Shown: positions 43,601-53,754 of the stretch, piece by piece
How the letters are laid out: every line of letters begins with the position of its first letter
Position numbering within the stretch: position 1 is the stretch's first letter
Source: Monoplex corrugatus
Lineage: Eukaryota > Mollusca > Gastropoda > Littorinimorpha > Ranellidae
DNA length: 64,000 bases
Direction of reading: 5' to 3'
Assembly (NCBI GenBank): GCA_030674185.1
Contig: JAPXFY010000022.1
Span: forward strand, 36,489,040 to 36,553,039
Notes under the pieces: generated by a model
Database searches by the model: none
Seen by the model: only the letters and a program-made list of their open reading frames with translations
What the model was told of the DNA's origin: nothing
Made by a program: the position numbers and the translations under genes

Positions 43601-46600
43601 GCATGCCCAACGTTACTGTAATGAAAGATTACCTGCAGTCACAAGTCTGGTAAAGGTAAAACAAAATGGTACTGAATATCGCATTCTGTTGATGGTTTGG
43701 TTTCTTTGATTCTTTGGTTGTTGATTTTTGTTCCCCTCCCCAGCCCCACCCCAATGTTTTTGTTTCTTTCCTTCTCTTTCCTTGTTTTCCCCGTAGTTTC
43801 ACAGATTTTTGCAAAATTGTGGACAAAGATCATACGTCTCTGTACATATATGCAAGAATGCTTACAGTCAAGCTAACCACTAAAGCCATATCAGGGTTAA
43901 CACAACAATATAAACAACTCAGTTTAAATCCATATGAACAACTCTAAGTTTAAATAATGGACAACAATTAAAAACCAATCTAATTTATGCATGTTTACCA
44001 TCTATCTGTGCAAATATGCAGAAATGCATGCAGCAAGGCACTTACAGATTCAATGACTTAACAAAACACTTTATCATCATCATTAACATAATGATGATGA
44101 TGATGATAATTTTATGAGGTAATTTTTCTCACTAACCGATTGTCCTTGAGGACTGTGACCTCTGAAAAATAGACAGGCTGATCTAAAGCCCTGGGGTGAA
44201 TGTGTAATGGGGCTGCCTCACACAGCTCCACGTATTTGTTCTTCTTCTGTCTTTGTTGCAAGAATGCTGTGCTGCACATGAATACTGCAACAGAAAAAAG
44301 AATTCAGGAATACTCAAACAGAAATTTTAAACTTCTGTTTTAAAGATAAGTTGAAGAAGAAAAAAAAAGTGAAGTCAATTTACTGAAAAATGACCACTGA
44401 AGTACAGAAGACTGAAAACTTTGTTCATTCAAAGAGGAATTTTGCAAAGGATAAAACTGACTTCATTCTCAGATGAACTCTGAGACAGAACACTTGCAAT
44501 GAAACATTATGTATTCTTCATCTGCTATCACTTTTTTATATAAAAATAATCAAACCAAGATAAACACTGTTACAAAAACATTCTTTTCGTTTTATTTTCT
44601 TTTACTCTCCATTTTCCCTTAATATTTCCTTACTATTTACTGGTAATATTCTATTTTTGTCTATTATGGCTCCCCAGTATGTCTAAAAACCCAACAAGCC
44701 CACAACAATCATTAAGATGTGAGGATACATCCACCAAAGAAGTCTATGAATTAACTGTTGCCAGGTCACTTTAGTGGCATTCACTATAACCTGCTCTGAG
44801 CTACCACAATCAGGATCCATTCTATTATACCCCTTTCTGATGACAGCATCCCACCACTATCAACTCCATGACGCACCTGTCTCAAAGATCTGTTTATATC
44901 CCTGGAGCACCTGTCTCAAAGACATTTATATCCCTGGAGCACCTGTCCCAAAGATTTTTTTTTTATCCCTGGAGCACCTGTCCCAAAGATGTTTTTTATC
45001 CATGGAGCACCTGACCCAAAGATGTTTTTTTTTTTTATCCCTGAGCACCTGTCCCAAAGATGTTTTTTTTTTAATCCCTGGAGCACCTGTCCCAAAGATT
45101 TTTTTTTTATCCCTGGAGCACCTGTCCCAAAGATGGTTTTTTTTTATCCCTGGAGCACCTGTCCCAAAGATGTTTTTTTTTTTTTTATCCCTGGAGCACC
45201 TGTCCCAAAGATGTTTTTTTTATCCCTGGAGCACCTGACCCAACGATGTTTTTTTTTTTTATCCCTGGAGCACCTGTCCCAAAGATGTTTTTTATCCCTG
45301 GAGCACCTGTCCCAAAGATTTTTTTTTTAATCCCTGGAGCACCTGTCCCAAAGATTTTTTTTTATCCCTGGAGCACCTGTCCCAAAGATTTTTTTTTATC
45401 CCTGGAGCACCTGTCCCAAAGATGTTTTTTATCCCTGGAGCACCTGTCCCAAAGATGTTTTTTTTTTTATCCCTGGAACACCTGTCCCAAAGATGTTTTT
45501 TTTTATCCCTGGAGCACCTGGCCCAAAGATTTTTTTTTTTATCCCTGGAGCACCTGTCCCAAAGATTTTTTTTTATCCCTGGAGCACCTGTCCCAAAGAT
45601 GTTTTTTTTTTATCCCTGGAGCACCTGTCCCAAAGATGTTTTTTTTTTTATCCCTGGAGCACCTAACCCAAATATGTTTTTTATCCCTGGAGCACCTGAC
45701 CCAAAGATGTTTTTTATCCCTGGAGCAACTGACCCAAAGATGTGTTTTACATACTGACTTACTTACTAGTGCCAGACCTATACTTTAAACACAATCCTTG
45801 TGTGGAAAATCACAACCTATGAGATCAGTTACCTCAGATCAGAAGAGCAGTAGGTGAAACCAGAACAAAGAGATCCCAGAGATGGATGGAACAATACCTG
45901 TCAATCATTACATTGCACAACAGCTGATCTAATGGTCTGGCCACCTGACCTGGATAGCAGTTAACCAGCCAACTATTTGTAAGCTCACAATGCCAGATGC
46001 TTTGGCTTCAGAGCCAGAGGAAAACAATGACAGCACTGGACAGATGGAATGGCAGAAAGACTTCAGATATGTAAAATGACTCCATGCCAGCATCCTATAT
46101 AGCTGCAGACCACCAGTTTCATCTTCTTTTAAAATCAGTGCTTGTGCAGCTGGCTTGACATCTCTTATGACTTTTTCTCACAACACTGGAATGGCAGCCA
46201 TAATACGCACAACTGCTACCTTATGTTTTACATTTTCATGGGGCACTGATTCATTTGTTTCCAAATATGGTGTTTTCCCTTTTCTAGGTGCTAAATCAAT
46301 CACCAATGGAAAGTGGGCTACCTACTCCTTGGGCATCTCTTCCTGCACATGTAGATTTTGTATGTATAACAGTTCACCTTTCCTGAAAAAGCAAGCTTTG
46401 CAAGCTCTACACAGAGCAAGATCGTCATCTTTTGTTTTAGAGACAATGCTAATCCTTCCTTGTGGTAGATCTAATCTTATAGGGAACTCTTTTAAGGACT
46501 TGGGATCCTTTTTCTTTACAATTTTCACATACACTCTCCCTGGAAACATCAATCACAAATTTCCTACATTCATCATCATCATCACGTGCCCTGCCGCATG

Positions 46601-47135
46601 GGTTTGGCGATCATGGACCTCCATCTGTCTCTATCTCTTGTTGCCCCTAGCATCTCCTCCACCCTCCTTGTCTTCAGCCACTATGCAAGTCTGTCTAGCA
46701 TTTTCTCCCTGGGTCTACCTGGTGCTCTCTTTCCCTCCAGCTTTCCCGTTGTGACCAGGTGCTCCAAATCCCCCTTCCTCATAAAATGTTCCTACATTAC
46801 TGTTATAAAAAGATCCGAGTAATAAGATTATAAATATAAGGAATCTTTTATTGTTGTCTATTCTTGTTGGGATTAGCTTGATATGCCTTTTCTGCACTGC
46901 ACAGGATTTTATCAAAAACAAATGCAGACCTACCAATGTCAGCATCATCGCTGGAGAGGGGATCTACTCGGTTCATAGGTGGACCACTCCACCGAGACTC
47001 GTATATCAGGTATGCCTCCAAGCCTGTTCTTTCTTCCAGGTAATCACGCAAAAGCTCGAACAATGCAACAGACACTCCCGGGGCCAAGTATGTCATCAGA
47101 CGAAGCTTGCTGGGTGGAGTGATATGGTCTCCCAT
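33521..47135 (-). CDS. PhnD-like phosphate/phosphonate-binding protein, five exons
   Basis: Exons 47135-46934, 44284-44137, 43247-43102, 39918-39739 and 33711-33521 join in phase (202+148+146+180+191 = 867 bp) into 288 residues with every junction GT-AG. The product matches the periplasmic-binding fold of phosphate/phosphite/phosphonate ABC transporter binding proteins (PhnD family). Landmarks: [10 protein letters not shown] (11-20), [11 protein letters not shown] (65-75), VELCEAAP (86-93), PVYFSEV (104-110), [14 protein letters not shown] (129-142), SGSHHNSI (165-172) and [11 protein letters not shown] (178-188). The Ser-rich SLSG turn, His168/169 and Asp186 lie where family members contact the ligand (inference). 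Length fits the mature domain. There is no signal peptide or membrane segment, so a cytosolic ligand-binding role or an unseen upstream exon is possible. The start at 47133-47135 has a good context (ACAACAATGG). Bacterial ancestry with later intron gain is inferred. Confidence 0.88.
33826..34030 (+). repeat. (GT)n microsatellite in intron 4
   Basis: GT run with CT, CATATGCAT and TATGT interruptions, 115 bp from exon 5. Confidence 0.95.
34440..34560 (-). repeat. SINE-like dispersed repeat, partial copy
   Basis: Phrases CATTTGCAGCTGAGTAGACT, CATGCATAACACAG and CCATGCAGTCAGACAGGAAG match 57950-58045. On the minus strand both resemble the body of a mollusc SINE from memory. No gene is seen from 34560 to 35100. 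Confidence 0.5.
36345..36496 (-). mobile_element. 152-bp LINE 3' end with 13-bp TSD
   Basis: Flanked by TCTTTGCAATATT at 36332-36344 and 36497-36509. Minus strand reads [13 protein letters not shown] and [20 protein letters not shown] then stop and a TGATTGATTGA-type tail. This is the 3' end of a different non-LTR family, inserted in the RNase H coding region of the host LINE. Confidence 0.88.
36735..38945 (+). mobile_element. L2-like LINE, FSDD subfamily, copy 2, nested
   Basis: Interrupts the RNase H LINE between its CWIPFHST and VDRAA segments. Runs from [12 protein letters not shown] (about 36766) through RT, a GT tract (38778-38860), 3' hairpin (AACGCTTAGGGC … TTAGGCGTAC) and an (ATA)n tail. 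Confidence 0.9.
36751..38448 (+). pseudogene. LINE RT (FSDD) with two frameshifts
   Basis: The frame is open from 36751 without needing the internal ATG at 37162, giving about 565 codons. Landmarks: [66 protein letters not shown] and HHSFSDDNQ (37840-37864). An extra C near 38383 shifts the frame at [13 protein letters not shown]; a second shift lies near 38535 before [13 protein letters not shown]. The ending, SLKTHLF, is recognisable near 38675. Same FSDD box as the copy at 20 kb. Confidence 0.87.
39739..39918 (-). CDS. PhnD-like gene, coding exon 4
   Basis: Residues 166-225 plus one base. Acceptor gtgttttttttcag, donor CTGCCAG/GTAAGG. Carries SHHNSI and [15 protein letters not shown] ends about 25 bp inside the following intron and a GT tract begins about 100 bp before the acceptor. 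Confidence 0.88.
40021..40680 (+). repeat. Compound GT/GA microsatellite with an internal duplication
   Basis: GT run 40023-40320, GA run 40377-40450, GT/GA again 40452-40590, GT run 40596-40678. The 85-bp spacer starting TATGCGTTTCTATGTGCCTG (40319 and 40467) is present twice, each time followed by a GA tract. Confidence 0.93.
40940..41690 (-). mobile_element. LINE C-terminal fragment with C2H2 finger
   Basis: Minus strand reads [42 protein letters not shown] and ends [10 protein letters not shown] with [10 protein letters not shown], a C2H2 finger. This is the post-RT region and C-terminus of a common non-LTR family. 5'-truncated; a frameshift near the start. Lies in intron 3 of the PhnD-like gene. 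Confidence 0.8.
41965..42645 (+). mobile_element. piggyBac-like deletion derivative
   Basis: TTAA at 41961-41964 and 42646-42649 flanks perfect 12-bp inverted ends CCCTACCAGACC / GGTCTGGTAGGG. Two palindromic subterminal units follow the left end, the second a perfect TTCCCGCTATAGCGGGAA. The interior carries the N-terminal part of a transposase frame (42189-42482). TTAA target, CCC terminus and the acidic N-terminus together fit piggyBac. Confidence 0.9.
42189..42482 (+). pseudogene. piggyBac-like transposase N-terminus
   Basis: From ATG 42189 ([18 protein letters not shown]) about 97 codons are open: a basic start, [11 protein letters not shown], an acidic [20 protein letters not shown] stretch typical of piggyBac transposase N-termini, then a stop. 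The catalytic DDD domain and the C-terminal cysteine-rich domain are absent. Confidence 0.75.
43102..43247 (-). CDS. PhnD-like gene, coding exon 3
   Basis: Residues 117-165 plus one base. Acceptor gatgtaatttcag, donor CAGTCAG/GTATTG. Carries the [12 protein letters not shown] segment, the most diagnostic part of the family. Confidence 0.88.
43870..43918 (-). repeat. SINE-like dispersed repeat, short fragment
   Basis: AGCCATATCAGGGTTA matches the repeats at 25640 and 58115 in the same orientation. Confidence 0.5.
44137..44284 (-). CDS. PhnD-like gene, coding exon 2
   Basis: Residues 68-116 plus two bases. Acceptor cttttttctgttgcag, donor AATCG/GTTAGT. Carries CSTAF, ELCEAAP and PVYFSEV. Confidence 0.87.
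44885..45745 (+). repeat. T-tract minisatellite in intron 1, 24 copies
   Basis: The unit is ATCCCTGGAGCACCTGTCCC plus AAAGATG and a T run of 5-13. Unit length varies (about 32-44 bp) with the T run. The coding frames across it ([16 protein letters not shown]) are artefacts. Confidence 0.96.
46322..46552 (-). CDS. Unrecognised 77-codon frame inside intron 1
   Basis: Reads [19 protein letters not shown] and [18 protein letters not shown], with a C-x2-C-x2-C cluster. It looks protein-coding in composition but has no clear splice sites; a neighbouring frame continues leftwards ([20 protein letters not shown]). Most likely a fragment of a mobile element; function unknown. Confidence 0.3.
   Translation of the reverse strand: MMFPGRVYVKIVKKKDPKSLKEFPIRLDLPQGRISIVSKTKDDDLALCRACKACFFRKGELLYIQNLHVQEEMPKE
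46565..46795 (-). mobile_element. RTE-like LINE 3' end, copy 2
   Basis: Minus strand reads [40 protein letters not shown] and [12 protein letters not shown], then stop and a (GAT)n tail at 46565-46577. One in-frame stop after LDRLA. Same family as 17028-17245. Confidence 0.82.
46934..47135 (-). CDS. PhnD-like gene, coding exon 1
   Basis: Residues 1-67 plus one base. Donor GCTGACATTG/GTAGGT. Upstream, ctttgtcttaagacag before ACAACAATGG is a plausible 3' splice site, so a 5' untranslated exon may lie further right. Confidence 0.85.
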
Positions 47136-47143
47136 TGTTGTCT

Positions 47144-48150
47144 GTCTTAAGACAAAGCACAATCACAGATTATCAAATGAATTTACATAAGCACACAAAA
47201 ATTTTTTGCCTCAAATGAAAAGTCAATATTAAAAAAGTTTCTCAAAAAAGTCTCAAGAACAAAAAACAGCATGCCTGACACTCTACATGTGATGATCTGC
47301 TTCACTATGGCTCTGTTACACTTTGAAAATACAGACACAATGACTGTATCAGTTCCCATCCCAGAATTAATTCCATATACATTAATACCACAGGTGCCAT
47401 GTAAAGAATAAGATCCAAACTGATCATGGCATAAGCCCTATTAGATGCAATCTAAAAACTAGTTTTTATGGAGATATCATGTACTCTAACAATGTAGCAG
47501 AGTGTATTGCAATACCAAGCATGCTCCTTGCTACGATTTCAACTAAACTCTATGCATGAACATCTGTCAAAGACCAGGAAAAAAGCAGAATGTACAGAGT
47601 TGGGCACTTGTAGGCCCCTACCATTTTTTGCAAAAAGATTACATATAGATTATGCCACAAACTGCCAAAGTTTGATCTAAATACCTCCCCCTCTCCTCCT
47701 TTCTACCCGACTGCAGCAAGTGACTGCACATGTCACAAGGATCTAAGACAGGTAATACTTTGCATCCAGTCCTCAAACAGTGACATCGAAAGTTCTCTTT
47801 TAATCTAAACTGTGTCTAATTTCATTGCAGTGACATCATATGAACCTCTCAAAATAAACAGTAATTCACAAGCAACAGTATACTTTGTCTCCTACAGCAA
47901 TCAGGATCTAAAGTACTACCGAGGTAGATATGTCATACGCTCCCTTCCATATCACAGCATGAACGAAAGGTGGTGTTTACACATGCTGTTGCTAAAGCAT
48001 ACACACATACATTAATTAGTGTTTTTACCCTTCTACAATTATTGGAAAAGGAGAGGTGGATTCAATATACCTTATCTTTATATTTATAATCATACACATA
48101 TCTAAAGAGGTTTTAATATTTTCAGCTCTCTGAATTAGTGTGTGTGTGTG
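47144..48150. other. Upstream flank of exon 1, nothing recognised
   Basis: AT-rich with no frames. Could be intron if a 5' untranslated exon lies further right. Confidence 0.35.
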
Positions 48151-48198
48151 TGTTCGTTCGTTGCTTGATTTAACGTCTTTTCACTATAAGTGATATTA
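48150..48198 (-). repeat. Solo LINE 3' terminus
   Basis: TTGATTTAACGTC … CACTATAAGTGATATTAGAC, read on the minus strand, corresponds to the terminal sequence of the RNase H LINEs (CTAAAATCACTTTAGTGAAT then AGACATTAAATCAA). It has a CACTATAAGTG hairpin. Confidence 0.55.
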
Positions 48199-48202
48199 GA
48201 CG

Positions 48203-48801
<599 letters not shown>

Positions 48802-49429
48802 ATGGAAATAACTATCCAATGGATTTTGTTGAAATTGTTGATATTGCTTACAGCCCAGCCAACTACAAGAGCTATATTAGAGATAACACCACATTTAAAA
48901 CAACTTCAAGTTTAACTAAAGCAAACCAAAACAAGTTTGAAAAAAAAAAAACAAGTCATGACTATCTTTTCAAGTTTAAAAAATGTATCAGAAGTCTTTC
49001 CCATATGTTTAATTATATATGATGAAATCTACTGATTTCTTGTAAAAACTTGAAAACTGCATACAGAGGAAATCTCTGAAGAGGTTCTCTAAGAAGTCTG
49101 CTGTCTGGTGCTTTCATGTTTCACACTGTACAAATCCAAGCATTCAACAAGAAAGATGTTTGCTGCTGATTAGCTTGTCACACCATATACATCATGGCCT
49201 TGCTTAATTTTTGAAAGGTATGAGTAAGTGTAGAATGTGTGACCCATGTGTAACTTACATAACACTGTCATACGGTTTCCAGGAAGAGATTGGGAGAATG
49301 TAAAGTAAGGTTGGGGTATCCTAGGGAAGTGGGGGAGGTTGGGGATGGGGCTAATAATGGATGATGAGATGATGTGAATGGATAAGATAGATGCACACGC
49401 ATGCATGCACGCATGCGTGTGTGTGTGTG

Positions 49430-50575
49430 GTGGTCTTTGATTTAATGTCTATTCACTAAAGTGATTTTAGACAACAACAACAACAACAACAACAAAAAAG
49501 GGAGGGGGGGGGGGGTGATAGAGGAGGAGTGAAGAAAATATTTGAAAATTGTCAATTTTGAACTTGAGAAAAGATGATCCAGAAAACAACTGTTTTGAAG
49601 AGGGGGAAGTAAAACTAACAAATAATGTTACCATAATTAACGATTTAAACAAACAAACTAACAAACAAAATTAATAAATATCTGGAAGAAATGAAGAAAA
49701 AATTAAAACTAATAATTGACTAACCATAACAGTGAACAAGTGAAATAACATTTTAAAGGTAATTCGCTATAGGACTTTTTGACAGACTGACAAAAAATTC
49801 ATACAGTAATGATGATGAGGCAAATATATCAGAAACTGTACTCATAGATAGTGTTGGGTATATGTCGTTTTACCTTAACGCAAGAAAGAATATGACTATG
49901 TGTTATCTTCTTTCCACACAGACACACTATGTTCTTGGTGTATTTTGTTTTGAATGCATCAAGTTTCCATCTATACATAAGAGATTGTATAATTCTGCTG
50001 GCATGAAGCTGCTTAAGTATTTTGCTAACTTCAAAGTTCATGTGACATTTATCATACTTTTTCTGTTTTAATTGGAACTACTTCCAGACATAGTTGTCTA
50101 CTAAAGCGCTTAGATTTGATTTTGTCAAGATTTTGCGCTATATAAATAAAATATATTAAATATATTAAAGTGTAATTCTCGTGCAACGTGAGAGAAAGCT
50201 GGATATTGTTTGAATCTGATGAGTTATTAGCTCCCCGTTTGGCAGCCCTGTCAACTTTATCATTATAACGAAAAGAACTATGAGAAGGTATCCAGCAGAA
50301 AGTAATATCAGTGTCTCTTAAAGATAAATTATGAATCAAGTGACTAATTTCCAGAATCATTTCTGATCTTGTTCGTAATTTTGATAATTCAAGAGCCTGA
50401 AGTACTGATTTTGAATCAACGCAAAAAAGTATTTGAAAAATTGTCCTAGGAAGACTTATCATAAAGTTTAAAGCCATTAATATTGCAAAGAGTTCAGCTG
50501 TAAAGACAGATTTATCAAGTCCTATGTAGAAAGATTTTTCAATTTTGAGAGCAGGTATTAAAAACGCTGAGCCTG
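49430..50575 (-). mobile_element. I/Nimb-like LINE with RNase H, 5'-truncated copy
   Basis: Minus strand. RNase H reads [56 protein letters not shown], then YNDKVDRAAKRGA. The C-terminus ([18 protein letters not shown]) follows after a 65-bp insertion at 50103-50168. The 3' UTR ends near 49430 with AGACATTAAATCAAAGACC and matches copy 1 closely. The truncated 5' edge abuts a GT tract at 50577. Confidence 0.85.
50103..50168 (+). mobile_element. Solo 3' hairpin of the YADD L2-like LINE
   Basis: AAGCGCTTAGATTTGATTTT … AGATTTTGCGCTATATAAAT equals the terminal hairpin of the 12-kb, 22-kb and 52-kb elements. It is plus-sense and splits the RNase H LINE coding sequence between its TLHENYTL and VDNYVWK segments. 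Confidence 0.75.
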
Positions 50576-50768
<193 letters not shown>

Positions 50769-51309
50769 AGTGTAATGCAGTCTTAAGTATAATACATATT
50801 TAAAACCCAAGCATGTACAACGCATATCATAACTCAAGTGTTCTTTGTAAAGTTTCTGTTGAAGTACTCCCATCTGGAGATTGTTTGCAGTTGACTGTTT
50901 GCAGTTTGGAATTTACTCAGGAGGGATTCATCACACTTAAACAATTCCATATGCAGTCCACCTGAATCTGCGAGCCAAAAATATCTGGCAGAATCCCTAC
51001 GCATCAGCTAGGTCCTGAAATAAAGAATGAAGATGGAGATCTATGAAACAATAAGTTGACAGCACCAAATGATGGAAACATAATGATGGGCAGCAAACAG
51101 TCCAGTTTTCAATTTTGAGGGCTGGGATGAACTTGAGAATCAGACTCAAGTACAGCGCTCTATCAAAACAACCAAACAGCCTGCATTTAGGCCTATGATT
51201 CAGATTGTGTGGAATAAAGTATCATATCCAGTGACAATGCAGTGTGACTGAACTTGTATACTTTGTCAGCATTGTGTGCTTTACACCACGACTGAGTGTG
51301 TGTATTTGA

Positions 51310-51420
51310 GTGTTCTCTCTGAGAGAGACAGAGAGAGACAGAGAGACAGACAGACAGAGAGACAGAGAGACAGACAGACAGAGAGACAGAGAGAGACAGA
51401 GAGAGAGGCAGACTGACAGA
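51310..51420 (+). repeat. (GAGACA)n-type microsatellite
   Basis: Mixed GAGA and GACA repeats. No gene is recognised from 50790 to 51310. Confidence 0.85.
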
Positions 51421-51429
51421 TTTTTGGCA

Positions 51430-51690
51430 TTTACTTAGACTCGTTTGACCTTGACCTTGGTGCTGCAACGTCCAAACTTACTCATTCATAACTCTTCAAC
51501 AATCTCTATATCTTCCCTAATAAAGATCTGTTCTTAAACAAGCTGAGAAAATCATGCTCACACATTTTTGTCACAGACACACATAAACACGCACAGATAC
51601 ACCTTCCTCTCCAATCGATATGCAATAATGTCCTCCCCCTTCCCTCTTTTAAAGAGAGATTAAAAAGAGCAAAAGTTTGGAAAATGGATA
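51430..51690 (+). repeat. Dispersed repeat (TGACCTTGACCTT type), copy 1
   Basis: Matches 57540-57790 in the same orientation: TTTGACCTTGACCTT, TCCAAACTTA, GAGAAAATCA and then CA-rich sequence. Confidence 0.6.
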
Positions 51691-51983
51691 CATGTGTTTG
51701 CTTGGTTTAACCACAAGCAAAGGATAGTCAAGCAATATTGATGTTCTTCCTCACTGGTCATAAATTATGAAAAAATACAGGTAGCCTTGAAAATGACTAG
51801 AGGTCAGTATTCAAACTTTCAGTATCTTATTGGAATTAATCATTAAACCACAGAAACCATGTACAATTACATTTGGCTAATAAATCTTGAAAAAAACAAA
51901 CAAACAAACAAAAAACCAACAACAAAGTTTTAACTTCTGTTTCAATTATCCCACTAGAAATACTCATACAGAAAAGTATGAAC

Positions 51984-52081
51984 AGGTGAGTGTGTGTGTG
52001 AGTGTGTGTGTGTGTGTGTGGTGTGTGTGTGTGTGTGGGTGTGTGTGTGTGTGTGTGTGTGTGTGTTGTGTGTGTGTGTGT

Positions 52082-52130
<49 letters not shown>

Positions 52131-52200
52131 TGTGTGTGGGGTGGGTGGGTGGGTGGGAGGGTGTGTGCATATGTGTGTGTGTGTGTGCATGCGTGTGTGT
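51984..52200 (+). repeat. (GT)n microsatellite
   Basis: GT run with GGT and TACGT interruptions and a (GGGT)n patch at 52138-52160. Confidence 0.95.
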
Positions 52201-52399
52201 GTGCATGCGCTTGAATACATGCACACATACAGGCATACATGTGTATGTAGACATAGGTGTCAACACCTGTGTGCAAGTTTAATTTTGCATGAGTGTGTGC
52301 ATGTATCAGAATTTGGAGAGAAGGAACTGTATGTACTTCTGTGTTTGTATTTTGCTTATTTTCATGACAAGAAAAAACAGTATTGGCACAAGCTGACCA

Positions 52400-53447
52400 T
52401 GTAATAATAATAATAATTAATAATAATAATAATTACAATATTTATATAGCGCAAAATCTTGATAAAATCAAATCTAAGCGCTGAAGCAGACACACACGCA
52501 AGCACGCATGCACGCACGCACGCACACACACGCACGCACACACACACACACATACACACACACACACGCATGGCTATAAATGGGGAGAAAGAATAAAAGC
52601 AATAAAAGCAAGAATAAAACCAATGGAAAATTATAGAGAGCATAGCATATACAATTATATATTATAACCATGTGATTCCCTCCGAGCGGAGACAGGCTGC
52701 AGAGGGGGGTTAGGATTTTATGCGGAGGAGAAAAGGTGAGTTTTGAGAGCGGACTTGAAGGAGACAAAAGTAGGTTGCTGACGGACTGAGAGAGGAAGTT
52801 TGTTCCAGGAGAGTGGACCAGAAACAGAGAAGGCTCGTGGACCATAGGTATTGAGCTTAGTGCGTGGAAAGCGAAAAGTCAGAGGATCGGAGGCAGAGCG
52901 GAGGGTACGTGAGGGAACATAGATCTCAAGTAGGCTTGACAGGTAATCGGGGGCTGCGTTATTGAGGCTTTTGTAGCACATGGTGTCTAGTTTGTACTGT
53001 ATGCGCTTTGATACAGGGAGCCAGTGAAGTTGTGCCAGGAGAGGAGATATGTGGTCAGCTTTTTTCTTTTTCAGTACAAGGCGTACAGCATTGTTTTGAA
53101 TGCGCTGTAGGATGTGAATGGTGGAGGCAGGAAGACCAGACAGGAGTGAATTGCAATAGTCAATGCGAGACATTATGAAGGAGAGAACGAGTTTTGCAGT
53201 TGTTTCGACAGAGAGATACTTCCTGATCAGCCTTATACGATGGAGATGATAGTAGCAGGATCTGGCAGTTTGAGAAACAAAGTTGTTCATGGAGAGGGTA
53301 GAGTCAATGCAGACACCAAGGTTTTTAGCTGAATCAGAAATTGGGACTGATGTGTTACATAATGGGAGAGAAAGAGGAGGCAGCTGAGAAAGTTTCTGAC
53401 GGGTGCCAATGAGGATAGCTTCTGTTTTGTCGTCATTAAGCTGAAGT
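52400..53447 (-). mobile_element. L2-like LINE, YADD subfamily, 5'-truncated, copy 3
   Basis: Minus strand: frame from LQLNDDKTEAILIG through RIDYCNSLLSGLP to SFKSALKTHLFSSA (ends 52718), CA tract (52487-52572), hairpin and a (TAA)n tail at 52402-52432. The RT catalytic region is missing. The 5' edge joins a 52-bp copy of nearby RTE sequence. Confidence 0.9.
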
Positions 53448-53500
53448 CCAATTCTGCTGGCCATTTCTAATGTACATCTGACATCTGGTGAGATGACTGG
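53448..53500 (+). repeat. 52-bp copy of RTE sequence at a LINE 5' junction
   Basis: CCAATTCTGCTGGCCATTTC … GGTGAGATGACTG is repeated exactly at 53996-54048 within the RTE-like element, same orientation. It is followed by a 22-bp tandem duplication (GGGAATCAGCTTTATCTATT, 53499-53546). Confidence 0.85.
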
Positions 53501-53619
53501 GAATCAGCTTTATCTATTATTGTCTGGGAATCAGCTTTATCTATTATAAGCAGAAAAGGAATCGCCCATTGTGAATGTGACTGAATGAGGGCATACGCTC
53601 CATGTCTTTAAATGAAACA

Positions 53620-53735
53620 CAGTTGTAGTAGTAGTAGTAATAATAATAGTAGTAGTAATAGTAAATAGTAATAGTAGTAGTAGTAGTAGAAGTAGTAGTA
53701 GTAGTAGCAGCAGCAGTAGCAGCAGCATTGTTTCA
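53620..53735 (+). repeat. (GTA)n trinucleotide tract
   Basis: AGTAGTAATAATAGTAGT-type repeat with GCA units at the right end. Confidence 0.9.
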
Positions 53736-53754
53736 AGTCCAGCCGACTGCGCAG

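Noticed and set aside
44774..45788. Open frames reading PWSTCPKD and SLEHLSQR repeats
   Set aside because: Frame artefacts of the T-tract minisatellite in intron 1 of the PhnD-like gene.
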